Assembly (NCBI GenBank): GCA_963513935.1
Contig: OY740769.1
Coordinates: 74,479,712 to 74,543,711 of the forward strand
Origin: Aphrophora alni
Lineage: Eukaryota; Arthropoda; Insecta; Hemiptera; Aphrophoridae
Reading direction: 5' to 3'
Length of the DNA stretch: 64,000 nucleotides
Below the pieces are notes generated by a model. It did not search any database. It was not told the DNA's origin and worked only from the letters and a program-made list of their open reading frames with translations. Position 1 is the first letter of the stretch. Every line of letters starts with the position of its first letter. The position numbers were made by a program, and so were the translations under genes. Shown here one piece after another: positions 43,268 through 55,387 of the stretch.

Positions 43268-43997
43268 CAGTAGAACCCCTCTTAACCGGTCTAGTCGGCA
43301 CTGACACCCGAGCCAGTTGCCCGTTTGGCCGGTTAATCCGAGGTTCCCGTGAAAAATTGGTTTTCGTTCAAAGAAAGCTTATTTAATTAGGTAGCGCTAA
43401 GAATTATGCAATTAAGATGTTATTGCAACTCATTTTATTGTACATAAATGTATCGTATTAAACACTACAAATTTTTTTTACAAATTCCCCTCTGTCAAGT
43501 CTTTAGACACATTTAACCGCATCTCAAATGAAACCAACACACGCTTCCGTTTTCGTAACTCACTCATTTTTATTTACTGTATATACTGTACGTAGATCAT
43601 AACCAGTCAAAGACAAGAAGAAAACTAAAAAGAAATTTTATATTTTCCATAATGTATACTAAAATGATTCGTGGAAAAAAAGCGGCCCATCAAACGTTTT
43701 TGTGGGTCTATGTCTGCTATACCGACGGGTGCCAATGCTGCGGTGTTTTTATGCCGCCGACAATGGGATACCGCTATCAAAAAAGTCGTTTGACTCGTCG
43801 CCGCTTTGGTGCCGCAGTGTTTTTACGCCGCCGACAATGGGATACCGCTATCGACAAAGTCGTTTGATATCGCCGCCGCTTTGGTGTTTCAAATTACAAT
43901 TTATTTTCGGAAACTCTCATCCAACCAGTACACTACAATATAGTCCGGTTAATCCGAGGACCGGTTAATGTGAGGCCGGTTAACAGAGGTTCTACTG
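43268..43997 (-). mobile_element. Deleted Tigger element, inverted copy (Tigger-c)
   Basis: Ends CAGTAGAACCCCTCTTAACC (left) and CAGTAGAACCTCTGTTAACC (right, minus strand), with TA outside both (43266-43267, 43998-43999). It is the same family as Tigger-a in opposite orientation: on the minus strand it keeps the start MSEL.KRKRVLVSFEMRL of the transposase (about 43500-43567) and almost nothing else. The 5' region contains a 66-base tandem duplication with TGCCGCCGACAATGGGATAC in each unit (from 43751 and 43817). Size 730 bases. Confidence 0.9.
43751..43883. repeat. Tandem duplication inside Tigger-c
   Basis: Two units of about 66 bases, each GCCGCCGACAATGGGATACC, GCTATC, AAAGTCGTTTGA, CGCCGCTTTGG. 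Tigger-a has a single unit (18490-18555, minus orientation). Confidence 0.85.
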
Positions 43998-43999
43998 TA

Positions 44000-44600
44000 C
44001 TAATTTTAATTCCTTCTATCGTAACACATAGTGCTGAACGCTAGCCATCTTATAATCGGGTGAAATGCAAGCGCTAACTGATAAACAAAACCATGTGTAT
44101 CACATGGGCAGCAGTGTCATACAGTCACATATATTTTTTTTAAATGATATGTTTCGATGTTTTTTACAAATCCGATCTATATAAAATATATAAACACAAA
44201 ATAATATTGATTAATTTCAGACTTAATAAAGATCTAACTCATAATAATTCATTTACAACTCTTATTAAGTACCAGTTCAGACTTTGGAAATTGGCTTAAG
44301 TTAGATTTGAAAAAGTAGGCAATAGGTAAAAAAACTATTATAAAAAGGAGAGGTCAGTGAAAAAGATCCTCTGCTACCAAGTAAACAAAAAGACAAAGAA
44401 GTTCACAAAAATCTTGAACAGACCAGAGTGACAGAGTAAGAAGCTGATGACAGAGATTGAATAAAAAAAAATACTACGGAGGTGAAGGATTTTACAACAA
44501 ATAAACCTCAAAGATGCAAGAGGAATAAGGTATTTGCCAAGAAGATAATGAAGAGGAGCCAAAGAATGAAAAAAGTACCGACGTAAGAAAACAGGTGAAG
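44000..44600. other. Unassigned AT-rich stretch
   Basis: A-rich plus-strand reading with Lys/Arg-rich broken frames (44300-44600), not assignable. Confidence 0.4.
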
Positions 44601-45080
44601 TTAAGTTATGCACCCCACAGTTGGTTGAATAGAATAGAATTCTGTATTAATGTATGGCAACATCCATTACACATTACTAACGTCACCACAACAGGCAACT
44701 AGTTCACCCGACTAGTTCCCCAATACTCACACGGCAAAATCTGCCAACACACACGCCATACAAACACATAAATTCCCCGGCCCTAAATGGCTTTGCTTCG
44801 GCCAATCTCACCTTACAAGTCTCGCACTCGCAACTTGTCTCTAATTGGCTGACAGCTCATGCCAACAGCGAGAGTGCCTAAAATTCCACAGCTTCGAACA
44901 ATGCCACTCCGCGACACTATTAAGAGCCAATCACAACCACCTAGTTCGTTGATTGGTTCGCTTCACGTAGAACTTATACAATGGACAGCTCATTGTGTAG
45001 GACTCAGCCAGTCCTAGACAAGCTACGCTACAAGCTGGCAGAGTTAAAGTTGTATAAGTACTAGCAGAAAAAGTCTAAAA

Positions 45081-45300
45081 AATCACTTCTCCTCTTGGGA
45101 GACCTACTGTGACCACATCTTCACTTCTCCTCCGGGAGACCTACTGTGACCACTTCACCTCTTCTCCTCCGGGTGACCAGTCAGCATCACTTCACCTCTA
45201 TCCTCAGGGGAGACTACTAGGAAGACTTGCTCCACACCCTCCGAGGAGACCAGTCTCTTCACTTACTACTTCACCTCTACCCTCCTGGGAGACTAGTCAA
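45081..45300 (+). repeat. Imperfect ~35-45 base tandem repeats
   Basis: Variants of CACTTCTCCTCCGGGAGACC followed by TACTGTGACCAC recur at 45084, 45122, 45155, 45195, 45238 and 45283. Confidence 0.7.
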
Positions 45301-45756
45301 CTACCTTGCTTCTTCACCAACACTCACTTCTTATTCCAACTCACACAATTGCTGCTTGAACCCTGGCCGCCTACCAGCTTGCTGTTCAACCCATACACGT
45401 TTTGTTTCTTCAAACACCTGACTCCTGCTCTTCACTGCCAGGATCGTCGCTTCTCCAAGAGTCGTCACCCAGTGGCCTCCCCCGTAAGGGAAATTAAACG
45501 GAGAAATACGGGCAATGACAGCATCTTGCTTCCCCCGCATCGCCTCCTGAAAAGGAAATTGTAGGTGCTTTAGTGCCGGCGATAGTGGGTGGACACCCCA
45601 TCATAGCAGCCAAGATCGCATCCTATTTATCTCCTCAACCTCACCCCGGCGATCTTAGAGCCACACTGTACGTGGTTCTCTAGATACTGAGACCGACTGG
45701 CCCTTTTCAGTGCCAACAATAGGTCTCCAGTAGGCCGAAAACCTTCACCACTATTT

Positions 45757-45828
45757 CACGCTCTAAAGCATGTCGACCCTCACGCTCTAAAGCATGTCGA
45801 CCCTCATGCTCTAAAGCATGTCGACCCT
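45757..45828 (+). repeat. 24-base unit, three copies
   Basis: CACGCTCTAAAGCATGTCGA plus CCCT three times in succession; the third has one change (CATGCTC). Confidence 0.95.
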
Positions 45829-46306
45829 CCTGAGTCGATCTACCTTCCCGATCCTTCCTCTTCCACTCACCACCATGCAGCTCTGGCAACCCAAAAGGGA
45901 CTCTGTCCCCCAGGCTACGTTCATTGATACCCAACAAGGGGTGCTCAAAGACAAGGCTACGTCAACATGTCTTAAAACTAGCAACACTGACAATTTTATA
46001 CACATCCAGAGGATTCATATATTCTACGAATTCTTCAGCCAGTGATATTAAGAAGTAGCCATGATTAGGTATCAAATTATACAATGTTTTATCCAGTTCA
46101 ACAAATCTGTTCATAGTAGTTTTATAATTAAATTGGCCAACTCCTGAGTATTGAACATTGTCTAGTTGGATAGTTATGAACAGAACTATTTTTCGGAAAC
46201 ATATCCAAATTATGCCTAATATACATAATTGTTTTCAAAATAAATATAGAAGGCACAGTTAAAATTTCTAATACCGGTATTAACATTACATATAACTCTT
46301 ATAGCT

Positions 46307-46310
<4 letters not shown>

Positions 46311-46350
<40 letters not shown>

Positions 46351-46351
46351 T
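46311..46351. repeat. (TG)n microsatellite
   Basis: About 18 TG units ending GCGCG. Confidence 0.95.
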
Positions 46352-47802
46352 GTATAATCAATATTACAGTAATTTTCTCCAAACAACAGTCCCATATGAC
46401 AGCAAGTTTTTACTAAGTTTTTTAACCATAAAATGAATAAAGATATTCAAGCACAAAAACGAAATTTGAACACAACATGAAATTAAATAACATCATAACA
46501 CGAAGATTAGTCTTAAGCCTTAAATTATTCATATATTTTGTAGTAAAATAACTTTGTAGGGAAATTATTAATTATAATAATATTTTAAAAACTAATTAAA
46601 TTAGAAATTTAACTAATGAGGCTGAGTTATCAATAAGAGTGGAGGCTTTATTTAAATATCAAATATTACCATTAAGGCCGAGACACAAACATGGATAAAA
46701 AAAGTGAATACATATTATAAAAGCTAAGTCACAGATAAGAGTGTACTGAGAGTGGAGTTTATATTTAAATATATAAATTACAAAATTTATCAGAGCCAAG
46801 TCATTGATATCCAGCATACATATATAGCAAAAGCATGTAGTGATTAGAGACTATTAAAAAAATATAAAAAATTGATGACATTTTTTAACAGAACTATTAT
46901 TTTTTTAAAGCAAATAAAACTTCTAATAGACTCTTTACAAGGTTAAGTTATATACTGAAGAAGATAAAAAATATAATTTTCAGTTTTTAGATTATTTTGT
47001 ATTCATTAAAAAATTAATAAACAATTATTTTAAAATGTGTTTCTTAACTACATGATTATCCTGTATAATGATAGTAAGACTTATAAAATACTTTTATAAT
47101 ATTATGCTACTAATATCACATCAAGGATAGGGGATACAAACACATATTTTTACATAGTCCAAGCATGTTGCCTATTATAAGCACTTCAGTTTCTGGACTA
47201 TGTTAGTGAGCAACTAAATAGTTTAATTATACATATATACTAAACCATTATATTGGTTATATTATTAAATTATAAATTAATCATTATATTATTATTATAT
47301 TATATTACTTATATTATATTAATTTAGATTTTGTCTGCTGGATAGGATAAGGTTCAACAAGGAACACAAGTTACATTCACATATCAATACGATAGGCTAT
47401 ATTTTCAATACGCAATTCAGTTATAAGGAGTTCATAAATAAAGAATAGAAATAATTATTTAAACACTTTTGGATAAACAAAGTCAAAATTAAGATAAATA
47501 ATTATTTGAGTTGTCATGGGTTGATGAAAGAAGCAAATCTTGTAAAGGGAACAGCGACGACCATCTTATCTTGCCGCATGGCTAGTAAATGGAATAGGCT
47601 TAAGTTTAAAAAAACAGATGTCTCTGATGAGAATTAAATATCGTTGGCGGTAATTCAAAATGATTTCAATAGTATAATAAATATGACAAGGAAATACTGT
47701 TATATAAAATATAATTTGTATTCAATTAATTGTAAAACTCAAGTAAATAGTAAATAAAATAAATAAATAAATGACATAGATTTAGAAACTTAGTTTAAAA
47801 TG

Positions 47803-47803
<1 letters not shown>

Positions 47804-47862
<59 letters not shown>
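47804..47862. repeat. (TA)n microsatellite
   Basis: About 29 TA units; translated it gives only Tyr-Ile repeats. Confidence 0.95.
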
Positions 47863-47866
<4 letters not shown>

Positions 47867-47929
47867 TAAATATGTGAAAATTTTAATAACCAGAGAAGTG
47901 AAGGGAGGGGAAAGAACTAAACTAATTAA

Positions 47930-48470
47930 CACCTTTACCGAGCCACCGGTCTGTGAGACTGGAGACCGGAAGGAAATTTTATTTGTCTGTAGTGACCACC
48001 CTGTTTGACCTTGACGGCTACCAGTCACTGTAGCTTCTTCCTCCCTCCCCACCTCTCCGCAGAATTGTTTATTTGTCAGTTTGAGCATTTGTTCGGAGGT
48101 GATGTATCGATTTTTGGAAACCTACTGGTCTCCGGTACCGGACAGCTCTAGTAGCGTGATTTAGTCGATTGGTATCAGATACCGGATAGCTCTATTAGTG
48201 ATTTATAATTTTGTTTAACATTTTATAAATTTGTTTATTTTAGGGATATTTTTACTATTTAGTGATTATAAATACTGTATGAAAATGGATCGTCCTGGCA
48301 CAAGTTTTAGTATATCTTCAGAAAGTAGAGACTTCGCCAATGTTATAAATAGAATGCTTAGGGATGTAGACCTAAGTGAACCAGAAAAGAGTGATGTGGA
48401 CGATTCGGATGCCGATCCAGACTATGTGCCCCCTAATGATCAGAGAAGTTGTTACAGCCATTAGATAAAT
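47930..48470 (+). mobile_element. piggyBac-like 5' remnant (PB-c)
   Basis: TTAA at 47926-47929 followed by CACCTTTACCGAGCCACCGG and a palindrome-rich stretch (CCGGTCTGTGAGACTGGAGA and CCGG; then GGTCTCCGGTACCGGACAGC and, again, GATACCGGATAGC near 48180). A short acidic coding start follows. No matching right end with TTAA was found, so it may be truncated. Confidence 0.5.
48285..48464 (+). pseudogene. piggyBac-like N-terminal coding remnant
   Basis: MDRPGTSFSISSESRDFANV, then EKSDVDDSDADPDYVPPNDQ and stop. The acidic Asp/Ser block with DPDYVP is typical of N-termini of piggyBac-derived proteins. In-frame starts also exist upstream at 48231 and 48279; 48285 was chosen because the sequence before it is hydrophobic and AT-rich. 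Confidence 0.5.
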
Positions 48471-49618
48471 TGTATTTATTACAGTATTTTAAAGTGTGCA
48501 CTTAAATTTTCTCACTAATATTATTTAATCAGTACATACTAGGTTTTTAGCCAACTATGCAACACCATTATTAACCAAAAGCTTGCTTTAAATATAATTT
48601 AAGAGTTTTACTTGATAAATCTTCAATAATATATTTTCAATGGTTAAAGAGCAAACAAGAACTGATATATTTTATATTTCTCGACCTGGGGATTAATTTT
48701 ACAAAATACAAATGCATAATTCACAACAACAGATCCAATAGTACAATATGAGCCAATAGTACAAGCTTGGTTTAAATATAACTAATGGGTTCTTAATTGA
48801 ACAGAATTTTAAAAGAACTTAACTCATATAATTTTCATAGATTTATAATTGTGGGCAGGAAATTAAGTAAACAATATCCCTGGTTGTGGCTTGGATGTTA
48901 AGGTACCTTTTATTACGATATTTACTTCAGTATGTTAAGAAAAAACGTGATAATTAATAAAGCTACATTTACTCAATTTACAACACAAAAGCTGACACAG
49001 CCTCCATACAAACTCATATGTCTCTACTGACAACTACCCGTGTTTTTATTTTTGCTTATTTGTTGCCTGAAGCTTCTAGGTCAAGTGTGTTCTTTTAAGA
49101 ATAAGGTTATATAATTTTTGGCTTACCTTGAGTTCGTAATTAAAGGAAGTGCTTTCAAATATTAATAACTTGCGAGATCAAATAGTGCGCCGCTTTATTC
49201 AAATAAGAAAGGTGGACCATCTAAATTTTGTGTTCATTATACATGAAATCAGTGAAACTAAAAATAAATTAAATACAAGAAGTTGGAGACAGCTCATATC
49301 CATCAGGTCAATTTTAAGGAGAGTTGAGTTAGGGAAACCATTTTGTTTTCGTAAGAGAAGATCAGGGAGGATGTAAAGTCAAATGTTCCATGTTTGGAAA
49401 AAGAAGTGTTCTTTCATTGGTATTCTTTCATTGGTATTCTTTCATTGGTAAAGTTATAAACAATAACCATGGATATTACTAGTGAAAAAAATTAAGCATA
49501 AGTAAGGAGATTGTTTGAAAGTGTTTTTGAAATAGTCTACAAAAACTGTAAGTAGAATTTTTGTTCAGAATTTGGTTACGGTCTATGTTTGATTTGAACA
49601 ATCATTTTAATTGCACAC
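48471..49618. other. AT-rich spacer
   Basis: A 75-codon frame (49149-49376) shows no family signature. A 15-base unit, TTCTTTCATTGGTAT, repeats three times at 49410-49450. Confidence 0.45.
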
Positions 49619-49853
49619 TCAGGGGCTCACTCCTTGTGAGTTCGGGTTTGGCGAACCCAGGGTTCCCGAGCTGGATCTCATCTCACTTCAACTTGTCTTG
49701 AGTGAGATCCCTTCTCTTTCTTCTTTCATATTGGGTACTAGGCCTTTTTTCCGACCCCGACACTGTTAGGTTTTCGAAGGCTAGGGGTCTCTAATCTACT
49801 CTTGTTTCTTCTTTCGGAGCTCTATTCCGCCTTCTCATCAATTTGACTATGCA

Positions 49854-51512
49854 ATGGATAAAACACACGGAAGAATTACCCCAGGTGGCAGACCAGATAC
49901 TCTGGAAAATCCACCCTCCAACATGGAGGTCGGTCCTTTGGATTGTGGGGAGGACCAACTATTGTTAAATCAAAACCCATTCAAGAAAGGAACAGCACTA
50001 GAAAGAACACCCCCAAGAGTGCCTGGTACAGAAAAAAAGATAGAAAAAAGGAACGAAGTAGTTGTTGTAAAGGATGGTAAAAACTCAATGGAAAAGAAAA
50101 TGCAGACCTGCTAAAAAAGCTTAATGAAATGGAGGGAATGTTGCTTTAGCTCCAAACACAGGTTTTGAGACTAACCCAAGAGAATGTGGAGTTGAAAACA
50201 GCTCTTGGTAAAAGGCAGTCCATTGAAACAAAGGAGGGGGAAGAGAGCACTAGTGGGGCTATAACTGCCTATGGAACTGATGAAGAAGAACTCGAACGAG
50301 AAACAGGCTGGATTTTAAAAAGAAACAAAAGAATAGCTAAAAAACGGAAAGCAGAATTTTCTCCGGAGGCTTTAACAGGGACCACTTTTGTAGTAAATCA
50401 GTCCACAAGTAATAAGAAGGACATGGTGCAAGATCATATAACAAATAAAGAACTGGGAGGAAGGATAAAGGTAGTACCTCCTCCACCAATTAATTTTGTA
50501 GTTGTGCCTACCTTTGCAGACATTCAACATCTGATGTCATCAGTCGCAAGTAGTAAATACAGAGTTATGGCATTAAGCAACAATGAATGGAGGTTACTGA
50601 TGCTGGATTCAGACTCCTACAGAACTATGGTAAATAAACTGTCCTAAGAGAAAGTTCAATGGTATACGTATGAAAACAAAAACTCCTGACCTTTGAAGGT
50701 AATGGCTAAGATTGCACTCGACCTGTGAAAAAGAGTTACCAAACACACAAAGAGTAGCTTTAGTGGACTTGCGGGAGAAGGATTTTAAAATTACTGATGC
50801 AGTAAGCATACAGAAAGTAGATAGAAAAACACAAGGAGATGCAAACCAAAATGTACGTAGAATAGGACTTCCCCTATTTATGCTCACTTTTGATCAAGGG
50901 GAAAAGTTGGAAAATATATTTAGCATAAGAGGAATTTTGAATATGGAAGTAAAGATTGAACCCCTCAAAAAAACCTCAGAGCTGATCCCGCAATACAAAA
51001 GGTGTCAGGGATTTAATCATATTCATAATTATTGTGCTTGCGATCCTAGGTGTGTTAAATGCACTGGTAAACATTTGACCCGAAATTGTACAGTGGACAG
51101 AAGTGAACCTCCAACCTGTGTAAACTGCAAGGAGCGGCACCCAGCCAACTACCGAGGGTGTGTTGTTGCTAAGGAGCTGCAAAAGATAAGAAATCTCAGA
51201 AAGAAAACTGAAACTAAAAGGATTACAATCCCAAATTGTCAGGTAATAAAGAGTGCACCTGTGGTATATCAGAAACCATCACAGATCTCGGAAGATGACA
51301 AGAATAACAAACCAAAAAGCAAATCTTATGCTGTAGACGTGAAGAAACCACAAACAAAGCTCATAAAGTATAATGATGATCAAGTACTACAGGAGGTTCT
51401 GAATAAAATGGACTCCTTACATAAGGGGATGGAGGAGCAGAAAGAATCTATCAAAAAAATATTTCATAAATTTACTAAGCAGGAGGATATTAATAAGCAA
51501 ATCTTTCAATGA
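49854..51512 (+). pseudogene. Jockey ORF1 (gag-like), broken
   Basis: Frames from MDKTHGRITPGGRPDTLENP, through a Lys/Glu-rich stretch and FVVVPTFADIQHLMSS, to 50712-51512 with SIRGILNMEVKIEPLKKT. Zinc knuckles are at about 51000-51162 (CQGFNHIHNYCACDPRCVKC, then CTGKHLTRNC and CVNCKERHPANYRGC). ORF1 binds the element RNA. Stops at about 50112 and 50645 and at least two frame changes break it. Confidence 0.85.
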
Positions 51513-51593
51513 CTGGCAGCTATAAAATCCGGTATGGATAACTTATCAAGTGTGGTAAGATTACCAAAAAATGATTGACACTTTCAGGATTGC

Positions 51594-53564
51594 AACATGA
51601 AATGCAAATGGACTTATGAACCACCTGAGGGAGCTAAAAATCTATGTAAATATGGAAAATATAGATATATGTCTAATCTCGGAGAGTCATCTATCTAAGA
51701 GCTCGAGTATTAATATGTGTGGGTATAGCTGCTACCAGTCTGCTTATCGGTTGGGCAGAGCTAGGGGTGGGTTGGCTGTTCTTGTGAAAAACACTATTGA
51801 ACATTTTGTTGACTCAAGAATAGAGAAGAACACAATGCAAGTGACAACCATTTGTGTACTTCAAGTGTTGAGCAAGGGGACCTTCAAAATATCGGCAATA
51901 TATTGTCCACCCAAGCAAAAGTTAAATAAAGATGAATATGTCAACCTATTCAGATCTTTAGGAGGAAGCTTTATCATTGGAGGTGATTATAATGGTAAGA
52001 ATACATTCTGGGGTTCAAGGTTGACTAATACCAAAGGTAGGGAACTATTCAGGGCAGGAAGAAAATTTCATTGTGACTCTCTCAAGTGCTACTCCAACAT
52101 ACTGGCCGACGGATGGTAATAAACTACCAGACGTCATGGATTTCTGTGGCCAAAGGAATTTCAAGAAATTGCGTCATAGTAGAGAGTAAAGACGACCTCT
52201 CGTCTGATCATTCACCTGTGATTATGACAATCAGTAAATAGCTTGTAAGAAAGGAGCCTTCCATAGATTATATAATAGTAAAACAAATTGGACGTTATTT
52301 CGTGGGCTACTTGAGAAATGCATAGATCTTAATGTCCCAGTAAAAGATGAATATCAGTTGGAAGAGGAACTATTCAATACCAATATACAGAGAGCAGCAT
52401 GAGAGAGCACTCCTCAGTACGGAACAAATATTCACAATTTAATTAATTCACAAGTTTGTGGATGGTGTAGCATTTACACCTTAAATCAAATAACTTATTT
52501 TGGAAAAACAAAGAGCTCGGAAAGCCTGGCAGAGAATGCGCACACCGGGTAACAAAAATGTTTTGAATGCGCTAGGCAATAAACTAAAAAAGTTGATAAG
52601 ACAGGTTAAAAATGAAGAAGTAGGAAGATATCTAGCAAATTTGACTGCCTTTAAGGACACCGATTATTCTTTATGGAAAGCAACAAAGAACCTAAAAAGG
52701 CCAAAGAATCTGGAGCCGCCAATCAAGAAAGATGATGGAAGTTGGGCTAAGAGTGCTGGAAGAAGACAGATAACTTTGAGAGGTAGCCTACCTGGAGGAA
52801 ATTTTTAAACCTGGGCTGAAGCAAAGTGATGTAGAAGACACCACACCAGTGCAGAGAGAGGATCATAAGGAAATTAAAAAAATGACTTTAAGGAGTTACA
52901 GGAGAGGGCACTCAGGAAGATGCTGCATATATTCAATGGTGCATTCAGACTAAAACATGTCCCTACTCAGCGGAAGGTAGCAGAAGTAATAATCCTGCTC
53001 AAACCGGATAAATCTCCAAATAAAGTAAAATCATACCGACCGATTTCTTTGTTACCTGTGATTGGAAAGCTTTTTGAAAAAATTTTCTTGAAGAAACTAG
53101 CACCTATTATAGAAGAAAGAAAACTAGTTCCTAACCATCAGTTTGGATTTAGGAAAAAACATACAACAATTGAACAGGTTCACCGAGTGACCAGTATCAT
53201 AGAGAGGGCCTTAGAAAAAGAGGAGGTGTGCTCAGCAGTTTTCTTGGACGTAGCACAGGCCTTTTGACAAGGTTTGGAATGAGAGGCTTACTTATAAATT
53301 ACATAGAGATCTCCCAGAAGAGTTCTTCCTAGTGTTGAGGTCATACATTGCTGACAGATACTTTTGTATTAAATATAATAATGCATATTCCAAATTGAAG
53401 CCACTTGAAGCGGGTGTGTCGCAGAGTAGTGTTTTAGGGCCAATTTTGTACGTTATTTACATGAGGGATATTCCGGTTTCGAGGGAAGCTGCTGTGGCGA
53501 CATTTGCTGATGACACTGCTTGGTGTGGATGCTGTAAGGTCAGCTGGAAAACTTCAAAGGACAA
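51594..53564 (+). pseudogene. Jockey ORF2 endonuclease and reverse transcriptase, 5' part
   Basis: Endonuclease: ANGLMNHLRELKIYVN, DICLISESHLSKSS (catalytic Glu), GYSCYQSAYRLGRARGGLAV, FIIGGDYNGKNTFWGSRLTN; the DLTSDHSPV-type end is seen near 52195 as LSSDHSPVIM. Reverse transcriptase: KVAEVIILLKPDKSPNKVKS, YRPISLLPVIGKLFEKI, HQFGFRKKHTTIEQVHRV, AVFLDVAQAF (motif A), EAGVSQSSVLGPILYVIYMR (motif B) and ATFADDTAW (motif C, FADD). Frameshifts at about 52115, 52260-52500, 52800-52900 and 53265 break it. The frame stops at the piggyBac junction. Confidence 0.9.
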
Positions 53565-55387
53565 TTGACCCTTTGCGATCGGAACAGTTTTATTAAAAAG
53601 TTCTCTGAGGTAGGATGTTCAGCGCTACTGGACATTGCCATTTTCCTGCTAGCTTTTAGTACCATGCTGCATTAGAGTTGTCACGGCTCGTATGTCCAGC
53701 ACAACTGGATAATGCTTATTTGATTGAACGGTAGGATGTCCAGTACTACTGGACATGTATATAAGTATTTGTTTGGGGAGGTTAGAAATTTATTTTTGGA
53801 TTGGCACGTAGTGCATTATGTTTATAAAGTCAATAACTTTAAATAAATAACTCTAAAGCTTTATTTGACTTAGCTCAGCTTAATAAGTCACGTTCTTTTC
53901 CTTATGATACACAGCTGTCCTCCGAACGTGAAAAACTGTAATATGCATCAGCGTTTTACTATATTTGATAAAACCTACACTACTATCTCAGTCTAGGGAC
54001 AACTGATAATATGGTGCGACCTGACTTAGGAATGACAAGCAGGATTGTCTTACACCTCGTACATAAACTTCAACAATCATATGGTAATATCAAGGGACTC
54101 CATGTGTTCACAGATAGATTTTATACCAATCTAGATTTGGTATCAGCACTATATGACATGAAAGTTCATCTAACAAGAACTATAATGAGAAACAGAGAAA
54201 GTTTGCCAGAAGAGGTGAGGTCCAAAATAAAGAAAAATAACGGAAAGAAAGTTTCAAAGATTAAATTTAAAAATGGTGAAATCAAAGCTTACAGACGAGA
54301 AGACAAATATTCCCTTCTTTTATGGAGAGATACAAATGATGTAACAATGCTATCTACCATTTATGATAATTCAACCAAGACTGTGAGACGTGTTATAAAA
54401 GGGGGAATTTCTGAAAACACAAAGCCCACAGAAGTTTGTAAGTACAATGAGTCAATGGGAGGTGTAGATATTGCTGACCACTATATCTCTTCGTACAGCT
54501 TCACTATAAAATCAATAAAATGGTGGTGAAAGGTGTTTTTCTGGCTGTTGGAAACCGCTATTATAAATTCATTTATTTTATGCAACTTAAATTTAAAACA
54601 AGGACAACACAAAGTTCGACAAAGTTTCAGAAGAGAGCTGGTGAAACAGTTGGTCGCAGATATAAGAAACACGCCAAAACATAAACGATCTTCTAACTGT
54701 GAAGAAGATGAGCGACTAATTTATTATTGCATTTATTATATCCAATAGAGACTACAGTAAAGGGTACTCAAAGGACTGTGTAGTGTGTAGTAACAGAAAT
54801 CCTGGCAGTACAAGAAGAAGAAGCAAATATTATTGTAAAACACGTGAAAAAGAACCTGGATAAATATCACACACTGAAAGAATACAGGTGAATTTCTACA
54901 TTAGAAATCTGAATTTTAATAAAGTTTAGGATATTGAACAAACATTTAAGATTGAAATTATGTAGGAAATTATAAATTTACATAGAATCTGAATAAAAAA
55001 TAAAAAACGGAAATGTAAACATTTTATATTATATTTGGGTAGATCATAGTAGGTGATATATAATTATAAATCATACAATTCATTCTTTTTTGTATTTACG
55101 GTGTATTAAAATGCTTATCCTAACAATCACGCTTTATTTATTTGGTCCTTTTAAATAGCAAATAAAGGTTTTTAAACATGTTGTGCAATAACTCCAGCTG
55201 ACGTTTAAATCACTTCCGAGTTGATTACGCAGTAGAGTCTAGACTGGCACAGATCAAACGTGGATAAGTTGGTGTCCAGTAGGACGGGACATCCGAGCTG
55301 AGAGGACACACGGCCAGTAAGTATATCAGACTTGGTTGTGAGTATGCGTTGTCCAGTTGTACTGGACAAACTATCGCAAAGGGTTAA
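53565..55387 (+). mobile_element. piggyBac element nested in the Jockey LINE (PB-d)
   Basis: Left end CCCTTTGCGATCGGAACAG and right end, minus strand, CCCTTTGCGATAGTTTGTCC. TTGA at 53565-53568 (a decayed TTAA) and TTAA at 55384-55387 flank it. Subterminal TGTCCAG-N-CTGGACA palindromes occur at 53616-53634, 53693-53711 and 53737-53755 on the left, and 55273-55291 and 55349-55369 on the right. Removing the element and one TTAA rejoins the LINE reverse transcriptase in frame. The N-terminal half of its transposase is missing, so it is deleted internally. Confidence 0.95.
54011..54893 (+). pseudogene. piggyBac transposase, C-terminal half
   Basis: The open part (54011-54529) reads LGMTSRIVLHLVHKLQQSYG, HVFTDRFYTNLDLVSALYD (second catalytic Asp), KYNESMGGVDIADHYISSY (last catalytic Asp region) and stops after KWW. 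In shifted frames it continues to a cysteine-rich end, KDCVVCSNRNPGSTRRRSKY and CKT..., the zinc-binding C-terminal domain of piggyBac, ending near YHTLKEYR (54868-54890). The first catalytic Asp region and N-terminus are deleted. Confidence 0.85.

Larger units (their letters stand above)
44600..46050 (+). other. GC-richer island with tandem repeats, unidentified
   Basis: Markedly richer in C than its surroundings. About six imperfect units of CTTCTCCTCCGGGAGACCTAC type fill 45081-45300, then a 24-base unit is repeated three times at 45757-45828. Open frames here (45109-45564 plus and others) are Ser/Pro/Thr-rich products of the repeats and match no family I know. It could be the 5' region of a retrotransposon, a satellite-like fragment, or a diverged element of unknown class. 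Confidence 0.4.
46050..47925. other. AT-rich stretch without gene
   Basis: Contains TG and TA microsatellites and diverged tandem units near 46615-46830 (GCTGAGTTATCAATAAGAGTG / GCTAAGTCACAGATAAGAGTG with GAGTGGAG and TTTAAATAT). No coding region is supported. Confidence 0.45.

Noticed and set aside
45109..45564. Ser/Pro/Thr-rich 151-codon protein
   Set aside because: Overlaps the tandem repeats in several frames; no conservation can be judged and no domain is visible.
45757..45828. CRISPR-like array
   Set aside because: The three 24-base units are directly adjacent with no spacers, and the window is eukaryotic.
47804..48088. Minus-strand frame ending in Tyr-Ile repeats
   Set aside because: Translation of the TA microsatellite and neighbouring piggyBac end.
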